Assembly: GCF_025399795.1 (NCBI RefSeq)
Contig: NZ_JAODTZ010000008.1
Span: 124,001 to 188,000 of the forward strand
Direction: 5' to 3'
DNA from: Streptomyces rhizosphaerihabitans
GTDB lineage: Bacteria; Actinomycetota; Actinomycetes; Streptomycetales; Streptomycetaceae
Length of the DNA stretch: 64,000 nt
Numbering within the stretch: the first letter of the stretch is position 1; each line of letters opens with the position of its first letter. The notes beneath the pieces were generated by a model. That model did not search any database. It was given only the letters and a program-made list of their open reading frames with translations, and was not told the origin of the DNA. Positions 1 to 8,678 of the stretch are shown here, one piece after another. Both the position numbers and the translations under genes were made by a program.

Positions 1-203
1 GCCCAACGGGCGGCGTCTGTCCGTCAGGCTGGGTGCTCGTCAGGCTGGACTGCTCATCGGGCCCCGTCTGTCCATCAGGCCGCGCCTGCCCATCGGGCGC
101 GGCCGCCCGTCAGGTTGCGCCTGTTCACCGGGCAACGCCTCGGCCAGCCCGGTCAGCCCGGTCAGTCCGGCCGGGCCGGCCGACAGGCCGCCTGCGAGCC
201 GTG
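1..203. repeat. degenerate short repeats, no gene seen
   Basis: Low-complexity GC-rich DNA in which the words GTCAGGC and CATCGGGC recur every 12-25 bases. Open frames on both strands are compositionally biased and lack a convincing start or domain, so I read this as non-coding spacer in front of the cyd operon. Confidence 0.4.
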
Positions 204-242
204 CGAGGGCCCCGTACGCGTTCATCGCGCACGGGGCCCTCG
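204..242. terminator. intrinsic terminator-type hairpin upstream of cydA
   Basis: Perfect 12-bp inverted repeat (204-215 with 231-242, loop 15 nt). No U-run follows, as is usual in Streptomyces. It probably ends transcription of a gene lying left of the window. Confidence 0.6.
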
Positions 243-412
243 GTATCGCGCGGTGCGATCGGGAGGAAGGCGGGGCGGGGACAGGATTGGACCCCGGAAA
301 CCACTCGCGCACCAGGGGCCACCGTTCCCTCCCGGTCGGGGCCCATCGGTCCCGCTTAGGGACCCCCCACCCCTCATCCCTCGAACGGGCATGCGTCATA
401 ATTGCTTGTGAA

Positions 413-428
413 TGTGAACGCGTTCACA
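413..428. promoter_or_regulatory. Rex operator (ROP) upstream of cydA
   Basis: TGTGAACGCGTTCACA is a perfect 16-bp palindrome about 85 bp upstream of the cydA start. It matches the ROP consensus (TGTGAAC-N2-GTTCACA) bound by the NADH/NAD+-sensing repressor Rex. Rex is known to repress cydABCD in S. coelicolor when NADH is low. Binding here is inferred from the sequence match and the gene downstream. The rex gene is not in the window. Confidence 0.9.
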
Positions 429-512
429 AGCGTGTCCTGTTGCTCCCGTGATGTCTGCGATAAAGCGGGCAAACTGCCGCTGTGACCACGGCGACGTAAG
501 GAGACTGACGAC

Positions 513-2021
513 GTGGAATTGGCTTTGGCGCCGGAGACTCTGGCGCGATGGCAGTTCGGCATTATCACCGTCTACCACTTCTTCTTCGTCCCCCTGACGA
601 TCTCGCTCGCGGCGCTCGTCGCCGGCCTGCAGACGGCCTGGGTGCGTACGGAGAACCAGAAGTACCTCAGGGCCACCAAGTTCTGGGGCAAGCTCTTCCT
701 GATCAACATCGCGATGGGCGTCGTCACCGGCATCGTCCAGGAATTCCAGTTCGGCATGAACTGGTCCGCCTACTCACGCTTCGTCGGCGACATCTTCGGT
801 GCGCCGCTCGCCTTCGAGGCCCTGATCGCCTTCTTCTTCGAGTCCACCTTCATCGGGCTGTGGATCTTCGGCTGGGACAGGCTCCCGAAGAAGCTCCACC
901 TCGCCTGCATCTGGATGGTCTCCATCGGCACCGTACTGTCGGCGTACTTCATCCTCGCGGCCAACTCGTGGATGCAGCACCCCGTCGGCTACCGGATCAA
1001 CAAAGCGAAGGGGCGCGCGGAACTCACCGACTTCTGGCACGTGCTGACCCAGAACACCGCGCTCGCCCAGGCGTTTCACACCCTCACGGCGGCCTTCCTG
1101 ACCGGCGGCGCCTTCATGGTGGGCATCGCCGCGATCCACCTGGCCCGCAAGCGGCACGTCGCCATCATGAAGACCTCGCTGCGGCTCGGCCTCGTCACCG
1201 TCGTCATCGCCGGTCTGCTCACCGCGATCAGCGGTGACACCCTCGGCAAGGTCATGTTCAAGCAGCAGCCGATGAAGATGGCCGCCGCCGAGGCGCTGTG
1301 GGACGGCCAGGAATCCGCACCCTTCTCGATCTTCGCGTACGGCGACGTCAGCAAGGGCCACAACACCGTCGAGCTGTCCATCCCCGGGATACTGTCGTTC
1401 CTCGCCAACGACGACTTCAACTCGTACGTCCCCGGCATCAACGACACGAACAAGGCCGAGCAGGCGAAGTACGGTCCGGGCGACTACCGCCCCATCATCC
1501 CGGTCACCTTCTGGGCGTTCCGCTGGATGATCGGCTTCGGCATGGCGTCCTTCGTGATCGGCGTGATCGGACTCTGGCTGACCCGCAAGAAGTTCATGCT
1601 GCCGCAGCACCTGAGGGTCGGCGAGGACGAGGCGCCGCATCTGGTCCTGTTCAAGAACAAGGCACTCGGCCCGACGCTCACCAAGTGGGGCTGGCGCATC
1701 GCCATCTGGACCCTGGCGTTCCCGCTGATCGCCAACTCCTGGGGCTGGATCTTCACCGAGATGGGCCGTCAGCCGTGGGTCGTGTACGGAGTTCTGCAGA
1801 CCCGGTACGGGGTCTCCCCCACCGTCTCGCAGGGCGAGGTCATCACATCGATGACCGTCTACACGGCGATCTACGCGATCCTCGCCGTCATCGAGGTCAA
1901 GCTGCTCGCGAAGTACGTCAAGGCAGGGCCCCCCGAGCTCACCGAGTCCGACCTCAACCCGCCCACCAGGATCGGCGGCGACTCCAGTGACGCCGACAAG
2001 CCGATGGCCTTCTCCTACTAG
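513..2021 (+). CDS. cydA: cytochrome bd oxidase subunit I
   Basis: Membrane subunit of cytochrome bd quinol oxidase, which reduces O2 to water with electrons from menaquinol and is favoured at low oxygen. The 502-aa length is normal. His22, Glu102, Glu110 and His189 occupy the places of the haem-binding residues H19, E99, E107 and H186 of E. coli CydA, and a GRQPW motif lies at 418-422. The Q-loop is the short type usual outside Proteobacteria. The start is GTG at 513, with AAGGAG at 498-503. It is first in an operon with cydB, 20 bp downstream, and lies behind a Rex operator, so induction under oxygen limitation is expected. Confidence 0.97.
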   Translation: MELALAPETLARWQFGIITVYHFFFVPLTISLAALVAGLQTAWVRTENQKYLRATKFWGKLFLINIAMGVVTGIVQEFQFGMNWSAYSRFVGDIFGAPLAFEALIAFFFESTFIGLWIFGWDRLPKKLHLACIWMVSIGTVLSAYFILAANSWMQHPVGYRINKAKGRAELTDFWHVLTQNTALAQAFHTLTAAFLTGGAFMVGIAAIHLARKRHVAIMKTSLRLGLVTVVIAGLLTAISGDTLGKVMFKQQPMKMAAAEALWDGQESAPFSIFAYGDVSKGHNTVELSIPGILSFLANDDFNSYVPGINDTNKAEQAKYGPGDYRPIIPVTFWAFRWMIGFGMASFVIGVIGLWLTRKKFMLPQHLRVGEDEAPHLVLFKNKALGPTLTKWGWRIAIWTLAFPLIANSWGWIFTEMGRQPWVVYGVLQTRYGVSPTVSQGEVITSMTVYTAIYAILAVIEVKLLAKYVKAGPPELTESDLNPPTRIGGDSSDADKPMAFSY

Positions 2022-2041
2022 GCTCAGGGAGCTGCTGAGTC

Positions 2042-3049
2042 ATGGAACTTCACGACGTCTGGTTCGTCCTCATCGCGGTCCTCTGGATCGGCTACTTCTT
2101 CCTGGAGGGCTTTGATTTCGGAGTCGGCATCCTCACCAAGCTGCTGGCCCGCGACCGCGCCGAGAAGCGGGTGCTGATCAACACGATCGGTCCCGTGTGG
2201 GACGGCAACGAGGTGTGGCTGCTCACGGCGGGCGGTGCGACCTTCGCGGCCTTCCCCGAGTGGTACGCCACGCTCTTCTCGGGCTTCTATCTGCCCCTGC
2301 TGATCATCCTGGTCAGTCTGATCGTGCGCGGTGTCGCCTTCGAGTACCGGGCGAAGCGGCCCGAGGAGCACTGGCAGCGCAACTGGGAGACGGCGATCTT
2401 CTGGACCTCGCTGATCCCGGCGTTCCTGTGGGGTGTGGCCTTCGGCAACATCGTGCGCGGAGTGAAGATCGACCGGAACTTCGAGTACGTGGGCAACTTC
2501 TGGGACCTGCTCAACCCGTACGCGCTCCTCGGCGGCCTGGTCACGCTGACCCTGTTCACCTTCCACGGGACGGTGTTCGTCGGACTCAAGACGGTCGGGG
2601 ACATCCGGATGCGGTCACGGAAGCTGGCGCTGCAACTCGGTCTGGCAACGGCCGTGGTGGCGCTGATCTTCCTGATCTGGACCCAGATCGACAACGGTGA
2701 CGGCGCCTCACTGGTCGCGATGATCGTGGCCGTCGCCGCCCTCGTCGCAGCGCTGGCAGCGGTCAACGCCGGGCGGGAAGGCTGGGCCTTCATGCTCTCG
2801 GGGCTCACCATCGTGGCCGCCGTCGCGATGCTCTTCCTGTCGCTCTTCCCGGACGTCATGCCGTCATCGCTCAACGCGGACTGGAGCCTCACGGTCACCA
2901 ACGCCTCGTCGAGCCACTACACCCTGAAGATCATGACCTGGTGTGCCGTGATCGCCACGCCGATCGTCCTGCTCTACCAGAGCTGGACCTACTGGGTGTT
3001 CCGCAAGCGCATCGGCACGCAGCACATCGCCGTGGACGTGTCGCACTGA
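2042..3049 (+). CDS. cydB: cytochrome bd oxidase subunit II
   Basis: The partner subunit of CydA in the bd oxidase, 335 aa and polytopic. It opens with the family-typical N-terminus (EGFDFGVGIL at about residues 22-31) that packs against CydA. ATG at 2042 lies 20 bp after cydA and has a GGAG just inside the gap, so the two are co-transcribed. The coding region ends only 12 bp before the first parS palindrome. No anomalies are visible and the identification is secure from full-length similarity to the family. Confidence 0.97.
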   Translation: MELHDVWFVLIAVLWIGYFFLEGFDFGVGILTKLLARDRAEKRVLINTIGPVWDGNEVWLLTAGGATFAAFPEWYATLFSGFYLPLLIILVSLIVRGVAFEYRAKRPEEHWQRNWETAIFWTSLIPAFLWGVAFGNIVRGVKIDRNFEYVGNFWDLLNPYALLGGLVTLTLFTFHGTVFVGLKTVGDIRMRSRKLALQLGLATAVVALIFLIWTQIDNGDGASLVAMIVAVAALVAALAAVNAGREGWAFMLSGLTIVAAVAMLFLSLFPDVMPSSLNADWSLTVTNASSSHYTLKIMTWCAVIATPIVLLYQSWTYWVFRKRIGTQHIAVDVSH

Positions 3050-3066
3050 ATCCGACGTAGTGGCAT

Positions 3067-3080
3067 GTTTCACGTGAAAC
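3067..3080. promoter_or_regulatory. parS site (ParB centromere) between cydB and cydCD
   Basis: GTTTCACGTGAAAC, a perfect 14-bp parS. The symmetry extends to a 24-bp perfect palindrome at 3062-3085. In Streptomyces, ParB binds this sequence at a group of sites around oriC to build the segregation complex. This identification rests on an exact match to the known consensus. Confidence 0.9.
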
Positions 3081-3102
3081 ATGCCTGATGAGCCAGGGGT
3101 GT

Positions 3103-3116
3103 GTTTCACGTGAAAC
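3103..3116. promoter_or_regulatory. second parS site, overlapping the cydCD start
   Basis: A second exact GTTTCACGTGAAAC, centred 36 bp from the first. It lies over the first codons of cydCD, and the GTG at 3110 inside the palindrome is the most likely initiation codon. ParB occupancy would therefore sit directly on the ribosome-binding and start region of this gene. Confidence 0.88.
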
Positions 3117-6100
3117 CAATCGATCCGCGTCTGCTGCGGTACGCCCGAGCCACCCGCCTCTTCCTTGTGGCGGTCGTGGGGCTGGGTGTCGTCGGAGCGG
3201 CGCTGGTCATCGCCCAGGCGATGCTCATCGCCGAAGTGGTGGTCGGTGCCTTCCAGTACGGTTCTTCCGTCGTCGAACTCCGCACTCCTCTGCTGCTGCT
3301 GGCGGCCGTCGCGGCCGGGCGTGCCGTGGTGGCCTGGCTCACCGAGCTCGCCGCACACCGGGCGAGCGCCGCGGTCAAGTCGGAGTTGAGGGGCCGGCTG
3401 CTGGAGCGGGCCGTGTCCCTTGGGCCCGGGTGGCTCAGCGACCAGCGGACGGGCTCACTCGTCGCCCTCGCGACGCGGGGGGTCGACGCACTGGACGACT
3501 ACTTCTCGCGCTATCTGCCGCAGCTGGGGCTCGCGGTGGTTGTCCCGGCGGCCGTACTGGCGCGGATCGTCACCGAGGACTGGGTGTCTGCGGCGATCAT
3601 CGTCGGCACCCTGCCGCTGATCCCCTTGTTCATGGTGCTGATCGGCTGGGCCACGCGCAGCCAGATGGACCGCCAATGGCGGATGCTGTCCCGGCTGTCC
3701 GGACACTTCCTGGACGTCGTCGCGGGACTGCCCACGCTCAAGGTGTTCGGCCGGGCCAAGGCGCAGGCCGAGTCGATCCGGAAGATTACCGGCGAGTACC
3801 GGCAGGCGGCCATGCGGACGCTCCGGATCGCCTTCCTGTCGTCCTTCGCCCTGGAACTGCTCGCCACCATCTCGGTCGCACTGGTCGCGGTGACCATCGG
3901 AATGCGGCTCGTCCGTGGCGAGATGGACCTGTACGTGGGGCTCGTCATCCTTGTGCTGGCACCCGAGGCCTATCTGCCGTTGCGGCAGGTGGGGGCTCAG
4001 TACCACGCCGCCGCAGAGGGACTCGCGGCCGCCGAAGAGATTTTCGCGGTGCTGGAGACCCCGGCGCCGAGGTCCGGTTCGCTGTGCGTGCCCGCGGGGG
4101 AGATCGGCTTCGAGGGCGTGACCGTGCGGTACCCGGGGCGCTCCGCGGACGCGGTCTCGGACGTCTCCCTCACGGTCCACCCCGGTGAGACGGTGGCCCT
4201 GGTCGGACCCAGCGGCGTGGGCAAGTCGACGCTGCTGAACGTCCTGCTCGGGTTCGTCGAGCCCACTGCGGGCCGGGTCCGGGCCGGGGGAGTCGATCTC
4301 GCCGAGGCCGACCTCGCGGAGTGGCGTTCACGGATCGCGTGGGTGCCGCAACGGCCGCATCTGTACGCCGGATCCATCGCCGAGAACGTACGGCTGGCGC
4401 GACCCGGCGCGGACGACGCGGCGCTGCGCAGGGCCCTCGTCGACGCCGGCGCGGCCGGATTCGTCGACGCGCTGCCCGCCGGGGCCGGCACCGTCCTCGG
4501 TGAGGATGGCGCCGGACTGTCGGCCGGTCAGCGTCAGCGCCTCGCACTCGCCCGGGCGTTCCTCGCGGACCGGCCCGTGCTGCTGCTCGACGAGCCGACG
4601 GCCTCGCTCGACGGGGCCACCGAGGCCGAGGTCGTCGCGGCGGTGCGGCGGCTCGCCGTGGGGCGGACCGTGCTGCTGGTCGTGCACCGGCCGGCCTTGC
4701 TGGAAGTGGCGGACCGGGTGGTGCGTCTGGAAACCGCCGCGGCCGGCGACTCGCGGTCGGTGCTCGTGGCCGGCGTCGAGGTTTCCGGCCTCCCGCAGTC
4801 GGGCCGTACGCAGTCGCCCCGGGGAGTCGAGCCGGAAGGCGCGCCCCCGGCTGACGGCGAAGGGCTCGCCCCGGCGTCCCGGAGCCGGGGTGGCGTGCTC
4901 GCCCGCGTCCGGTCCATGGCGGTTCCCCGCCGTGGACCGCTCGCGCTCGCCCTGCTCCTGGGCAGCCTCGCGCTCGGGAGCGCCGTCGGCCTGATGGCGA
5001 CCTCCGGGTGGCTCATCTCGCGGGCCTCCCAGCAGCCGCCGGTGTTCTATCTGATGGTGGCCGTGACAGCCACCCGGACGTTCGGAATCGGACGGGCCGT
5101 GTTCCGGTACGCGGAACGGCTCGTGTCGCACGACGCCGTGCTGCGGATGCTGGCCGACACGCGGGTCGCCGTCTACCGCCGTCTGGAACGGCTCGCACCC
5201 GCCGGGCTGCGGACCACCCGGCGCGGCGATCTGCTGTCGCGGCTCGTCGCCGACGTGGACACTCTCCAGGACTACTGGCTGCGGTGGCTGCTGCCGGCCG
5301 GAGCCGCGCTCCTGGTGTCCGCCGCCACCGTGGGGTTCACCGCCTGGCTGCTGCCCGAAGCCGGTGGCGTTCTCGCCGTCGGCCTGCTGGCGGCCGGTCT
5401 CGGCGTTCCCCTGGTGACCGGCGCCGTGGCGCGCCGCGCCGAGCGACGGCTGGCTCCCGCACGCGGCGTGCTGGCGACCGGGGTGGCCGATCTGCTCACG
5501 GGAACCGCCGAGTTGACCGTCGCGGGCGCGCTGCCCGCCCGTACCGCGGAGACGCGCCGGGCCGACGCCGTCCTCACCCGCATCGCCTCGCGAGCCGCCA
5601 CCGCGACCGCGCTCGGCGACGGACTCACGGCACTCGTGTCCGGGCTCACCGTCACGGCCGCCGCTCTCGTGGGCGCTCAGGCGGTCGCCGCCGGGCGCCT
5701 GCACGGCGTGCTGATGGCCGTCGTGGTCCTCACTCCGCTTGCCGCCTTCGAGGCCGTCATGGGGCTGCCGCTCGCCGTCCAGCACCGGCAGCGGGTGCGC
5801 AAGAGCGCGGAGCGCGTGTACGAGGTACTGGACGCCGCCGATCCCGTACGCGAACCCGGGCAACCGCGGCCGACACCCGCGTCGCCGTTCCCGCTCCGTG
5901 TGGAGGGGCTCCGGACCCGGCACGCGGGACAGGACCGGGACGCGCTGGACGGACTCGATCTCACCCTCGAAGAGGGCCGCAGGATCGCCGTGGTCGGCAC
6001 GTCCGGAGCCGGCAAGACGACACTCGCGCAGGTGCTGCTGAGGTTCCTGGACGCGGAAGCGGGGACGTACACGCTGGGAGGGGCGGACGCGTACGGGATG

Positions 6101-6643
6101 GACGGGGACGCGGTGCGCCGGCTGGTCGGGCTGTGCGCGCAGGACGCGCATCTCTTCGACAGCACCGTGCGCGAGAACCTGCTGCTCGCCCGCAAGGACG
6201 CGACCGAGGCCGCGGTGCGCGACGCGCTCGGGCGGGCCCGGCTCCTCGACTGGGTGGACGGGCTGCCCGACGGGCTCGACACCCTGATCGGCGAGCACGG
6301 GGCACGGCTGTCCGGCGGCCAGCGCCAGCGACTCGCGCTGGCCCGTGCGCTGCTCGCCGATTTCCCCGTGCTCGTTCTCGACGAACCGGCGGAACACCTC
6401 GACCTGCCGACGGCCGACGCGCTCACCGCCGATCTGCTGGCCGCGACGGAGGGCCGTACGACACTGCTGATCACGCACCGGCTGGCAGGACTCGACGCGG
6501 TGGACGAGGTGATCGTGCTGGCGGAGGGACATGTGGTCCAGCGCGGGGCGTTCGCGGAGCTGTCGGCGGTCGAGGGACCGCTGCGGGAGATGGTGGAACG
6601 GGAGACCGCGGGAGATCTGCTGGCGGGCGCGGTGGCGTACTGA
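3110..6643 (+). CDS. cydCD: fused CydD-CydC ABC exporter for cytochrome bd assembly
   Basis: Heterodimeric-type ABC transporter encoded as one chain (about 1177 aa), as is usual in actinobacteria. In the family it exports glutathione/cysteine or haem-related thiols to the cell exterior and is needed for bd oxidase maturation. There are two TMD-NBD halves. The first has Walker A GPSGVGKST near residue 366, an LSAGQRQR signature and the LLLDEPT Walker B. The second has GTSGAGKTT near 963, LSGGQRQR and LVLDEP. GTG 3110 is preferred because AGGGG (3095-3099) is 10 nt upstream. An in-frame GTG at 3101 would be only 1 nt from it. A parS site overlaps the start. Confidence 0.95.
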   Translation: MKPIDPRLLRYARATRLFLVAVVGLGVVGAALVIAQAMLIAEVVVGAFQYGSSVVELRTPLLLLAAVAAGRAVVAWLTELAAHRASAAVKSELRGRLLERAVSLGPGWLSDQRTGSLVALATRGVDALDDYFSRYLPQLGLAVVVPAAVLARIVTEDWVSAAIIVGTLPLIPLFMVLIGWATRSQMDRQWRMLSRLSGHFLDVVAGLPTLKVFGRAKAQAESIRKITGEYRQAAMRTLRIAFLSSFALELLATISVALVAVTIGMRLVRGEMDLYVGLVILVLAPEAYLPLRQVGAQYHAAAEGLAAAEEIFAVLETPAPRSGSLCVPAGEIGFEGVTVRYPGRSADAVSDVSLTVHPGETVALVGPSGVGKSTLLNVLLGFVEPTAGRVRAGGVDLAEADLAEWRSRIAWVPQRPHLYAGSIAENVRLARPGADDAALRRALVDAGAAGFVDALPAGAGTVLGEDGAGLSAGQRQRLALARAFLADRPVLLLDEPTASLDGATEAEVVAAVRRLAVGRTVLLVVHRPALLEVADRVVRLETAAAGDSRSVLVAGVEVSGLPQSGRTQSPRGVEPEGAPPADGEGLAPASRSRGGVLARVRSMAVPRRGPLALALLLGSLALGSAVGLMATSGWLISRASQQPPVFYLMVAVTATRTFGIGRAVFRYAERLVSHDAVLRMLADTRVAVYRRLERLAPAGLRTTRRGDLLSRLVADVDTLQDYWLRWLLPAGAALLVSAATVGFTAWLLPEAGGVLAVGLLAAGLGVPLVTGAVARRAERRLAPARGVLATGVADLLTGTAELTVAGALPARTAETRRADAVLTRIASRAATATALGDGLTALVSGLTVTAAALVGAQAVAAGRLHGVLMAVVVLTPLAAFEAVMGLPLAVQHRQRVRKSAERVYEVLDAADPVREPGQPRPTPASPFPLRVEGLRTRHAGQDRDALDGLDLTLEEGRRIAVVGTSGAGKTTLAQVLLRFLDAEAGTYTLGGADAYGMDGDAVRRLVGLCAQDAHLFDSTVRENLLLARKDATEAAVRDALGRARLLDWVDGLPDGLDTLIGEHGARLSGGQRQRLALARALLADFPVLVLDEPAEHLDLPTADALTADLLAATEGRTTLLITHRLAGLDAVDEVIVLAEGHVVQRGAFAELSAVEGPLREMVERETAGDLLAGAVAY

Positions 6644-6722
6644 GGGCCGTGCGGGCGGGTCGTGGGTGATGGGCGCGGTGGCGTGCTGAGCGCCGCGCGG
6701 GCACGGTACGGGCGGGTCGTGG
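6625..6722. repeat. imperfect duplication of the cydCD tail
   Basis: The last 20 bases of cydCD including its stop (6625-6644) recur with one mismatch at 6671-6690. A 14-bp word after each copy (6652-6665 and 6709-6722) is also repeated. The second copy is outside the gene and non-coding. Confidence 0.7.
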
Positions 6723-6812
6723 CCGGGCCCGTGGGAGGTGGCGGGGTCCCGGACTCCGCCCTCCCCCCTGACTCGACTTTCCCTCGCAAAGGGGACTAAT
6801 TAGGCTCAAGGA

Positions 6813-8531
6813 GTGTCAGTAGCGCCGACTTCTCCCGTCCCGGACGGCAACTCGGGTGCGGCGGCCCCGGCGGTCCGTGGCCTGGGAGGGCTGCCCGACG
6901 AGCTGGCCGCACGGGTGCCGCCCTTGCTGGCGGCCATGCGGTCGGTCGGATCGGGGCTGGAGCTGCATTCCACGCTGGACAGGATCTGCGAGACCGCGGC
7001 CGAGCTCACGGACGCGCGGTACGCGGCCCTCGGGGTCGTGGCCGAGAACGGGGAAGGACTCGCTGACTTCGTCCAGCACGGCGTCGACGAGGGGACCGCC
7101 CGACGGATCGGACGGATGCCCGACGGTCACAAGGGGCTGCTGGGGGCGCTCATCCGCGACCCCGATCCGGTGCGCCTCGTGAACCTGAGGGACGACCCGC
7201 GTTCATGCGGGTTCCCGGCCGGCCATCCGCCGATGCACAGCTTCCTCGGAGTGCCGATCCGGGTGCAGGGGGAGATCTTCGGGAACCTGTACCTCACGGA
7301 GAAGCGAGGCGGCGGGACGTTCGGCGGCGACGACCTCGACATGGTCCGGGTGCTGGCCACGGAGGCGGGTATCGCCATAGGCAATGCCCGCCTGTACGAG
7401 GCGGCGAAGCAGCGTGAGCGCTGGATCGACGGCTCGGTGGCGGTCACCACCGCGCTGCTGGCGGGCGGCGACGCCGAGGAGGCGTTGCAGGTCGTCGCCG
7501 AACAGGCCCGCCGGCTCTCCGGTTCCGCGGCCGGGATCGTGCTGCTGCCCGCCGAGGAGGGCGGCCTGGAGGTCGTCGCGGTGGCGGCGGAACACCCTTC
7601 GAAGGTGCTCGGCGTCGTCGTTCCGCCGGAGAGCGAGCTGGTCGCCGAACTCTGCGACGGGAAACCGGTGTTCTTGGAGGACGCGGCCGTCGACCCGCGT
7701 CTGCGTACGGATCTCACCCGCGCCTACGGGCCCGTCATGATGCTTCCCCTGCAGAGCGACGGCCGGGTCCTCGGCGCCCTCGTCACCCCGCGGACGCGCG
7801 AAGGACGCCCGTTCACGCAGACCGAGCGGACCCTCGCGACGCAGTTCGCCTCGCAGGCCGCGCTGGCGTTGATGATGGCCGAGGCCCAGCGCGACCGGGA
7901 ACGGCTGGCGGTGTACGAGGACCGCGACCGGATCGCCCGTGACCTGCACGACCTGGTCATCCAGCGGCTCTTCGCCACCGGAATGATGCTGGAGAGCGCG
8001 CAGCGCCGGTCGAACGTGCCCGAGGTGCGGCGGGGCGTCGGCAAGGCGGTCGACGAACTCGACGTCACCATCCAGGAGATCCGCACCGCGATCTTCGCGC
8101 TCCGGCAGGGCCCCGACGAAGTGCCGTCCGGGCTGCGCACCCGCGTCCTGCGCGAGATCAACATGGCCGCCGTCCCCCTCGGTTTCCAGCCCGGACACCG
8201 CTTCACCGGACCCGTCGACACGCTGGTCGGCGAACTCACGGGCAAGAACCTCATCGCCGCGCTGCGTGAAGCCCTCTCCAACGCCTTCCGGCACGCGGGC
8301 TCCTCCCGCATCGAGGTCTTGGTCGATGCGAACGTCCTCCTGCCGGACGGGCGGCCGGGAGTGCGTCTCGCCGTCGCGGACGACGGCGTCGGCATCCCCG
8401 ACGGCGGCCGGCGCAGCGGCCTGAAGAATCTCAAACGGCGTGCCGAGTCGCTGGGCGGCGCCAGTTGGTACGGGCCGGGTATCGGTGAGGGCGGAGGCGG
8501 TACGACGGTGGTGTGGCAGGTACCGCACTGA
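6813..8531 (+). CDS. GAF-domain sensor histidine kinase (DevS/NarL-system type), orphan
   Basis: Cytoplasmic sensor kinase of 572 aa. Two GAF domains (about 45-190 and 215-365) precede a HisKA_3 dimerisation/phosphoacceptor motif with phosphorylatable His379 (ARDLHDLVIQRL). A HATPase ends with GLKNLKRRAESLGG. The architecture is that of DevS/DosT-like kinases, whose GAF domains can bind haem or other small ligands, but I cannot assign the ligand. No response regulator is adjacent, so the partner is elsewhere. The AAGGAG runs into the GTG start, and a TAGGCT (-10-like, 6801-6806) ends 7 nt before it, so the mRNA may be leaderless. Confidence 0.85.
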   Translation: MSVAPTSPVPDGNSGAAAPAVRGLGGLPDELAARVPPLLAAMRSVGSGLELHSTLDRICETAAELTDARYAALGVVAENGEGLADFVQHGVDEGTARRIGRMPDGHKGLLGALIRDPDPVRLVNLRDDPRSCGFPAGHPPMHSFLGVPIRVQGEIFGNLYLTEKRGGGTFGGDDLDMVRVLATEAGIAIGNARLYEAAKQRERWIDGSVAVTTALLAGGDAEEALQVVAEQARRLSGSAAGIVLLPAEEGGLEVVAVAAEHPSKVLGVVVPPESELVAELCDGKPVFLEDAAVDPRLRTDLTRAYGPVMMLPLQSDGRVLGALVTPRTREGRPFTQTERTLATQFASQAALALMMAEAQRDRERLAVYEDRDRIARDLHDLVIQRLFATGMMLESAQRRSNVPEVRRGVGKAVDELDVTIQEIRTAIFALRQGPDEVPSGLRTRVLREINMAAVPLGFQPGHRFTGPVDTLVGELTGKNLIAALREALSNAFRHAGSSRIEVLVDANVLLPDGRPGVRLAVADDGVGIPDGGRRSGLKNLKRRAESLGGASWYGPGIGEGGGGTTVVWQVPH

Positions 8532-8556
8532 ATTCCCCCGCGCAGCCGACCCGTTC

Positions 8557-8590
8557 GCCGAACGGCCCCGCCGGTACGGGGCCGTTCGGC
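8557..8590 (+). terminator. terminator after the histidine kinase
   Basis: 14-bp perfect stem (8557-8570 with 8577-8590) and a 6-nt loop, 26 bp after the stop codon. No U-run follows. Confidence 0.8.
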
Positions 8591-8678
8591 GCTGCCGCTG
8601 GGCCATTCGTGACGTCCCGTCCCCCAGGTGTACGCCTTGAACAGGCCGGGGCCGAAAGCGCGGGCCACGATCGCTGTC

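Noticed and set aside
4328..6532. 734-aa open frame antisense to cydCD
   Set aside because: Typical high-GC shadow of a real gene. It has no ribosome-binding site or family resemblance.
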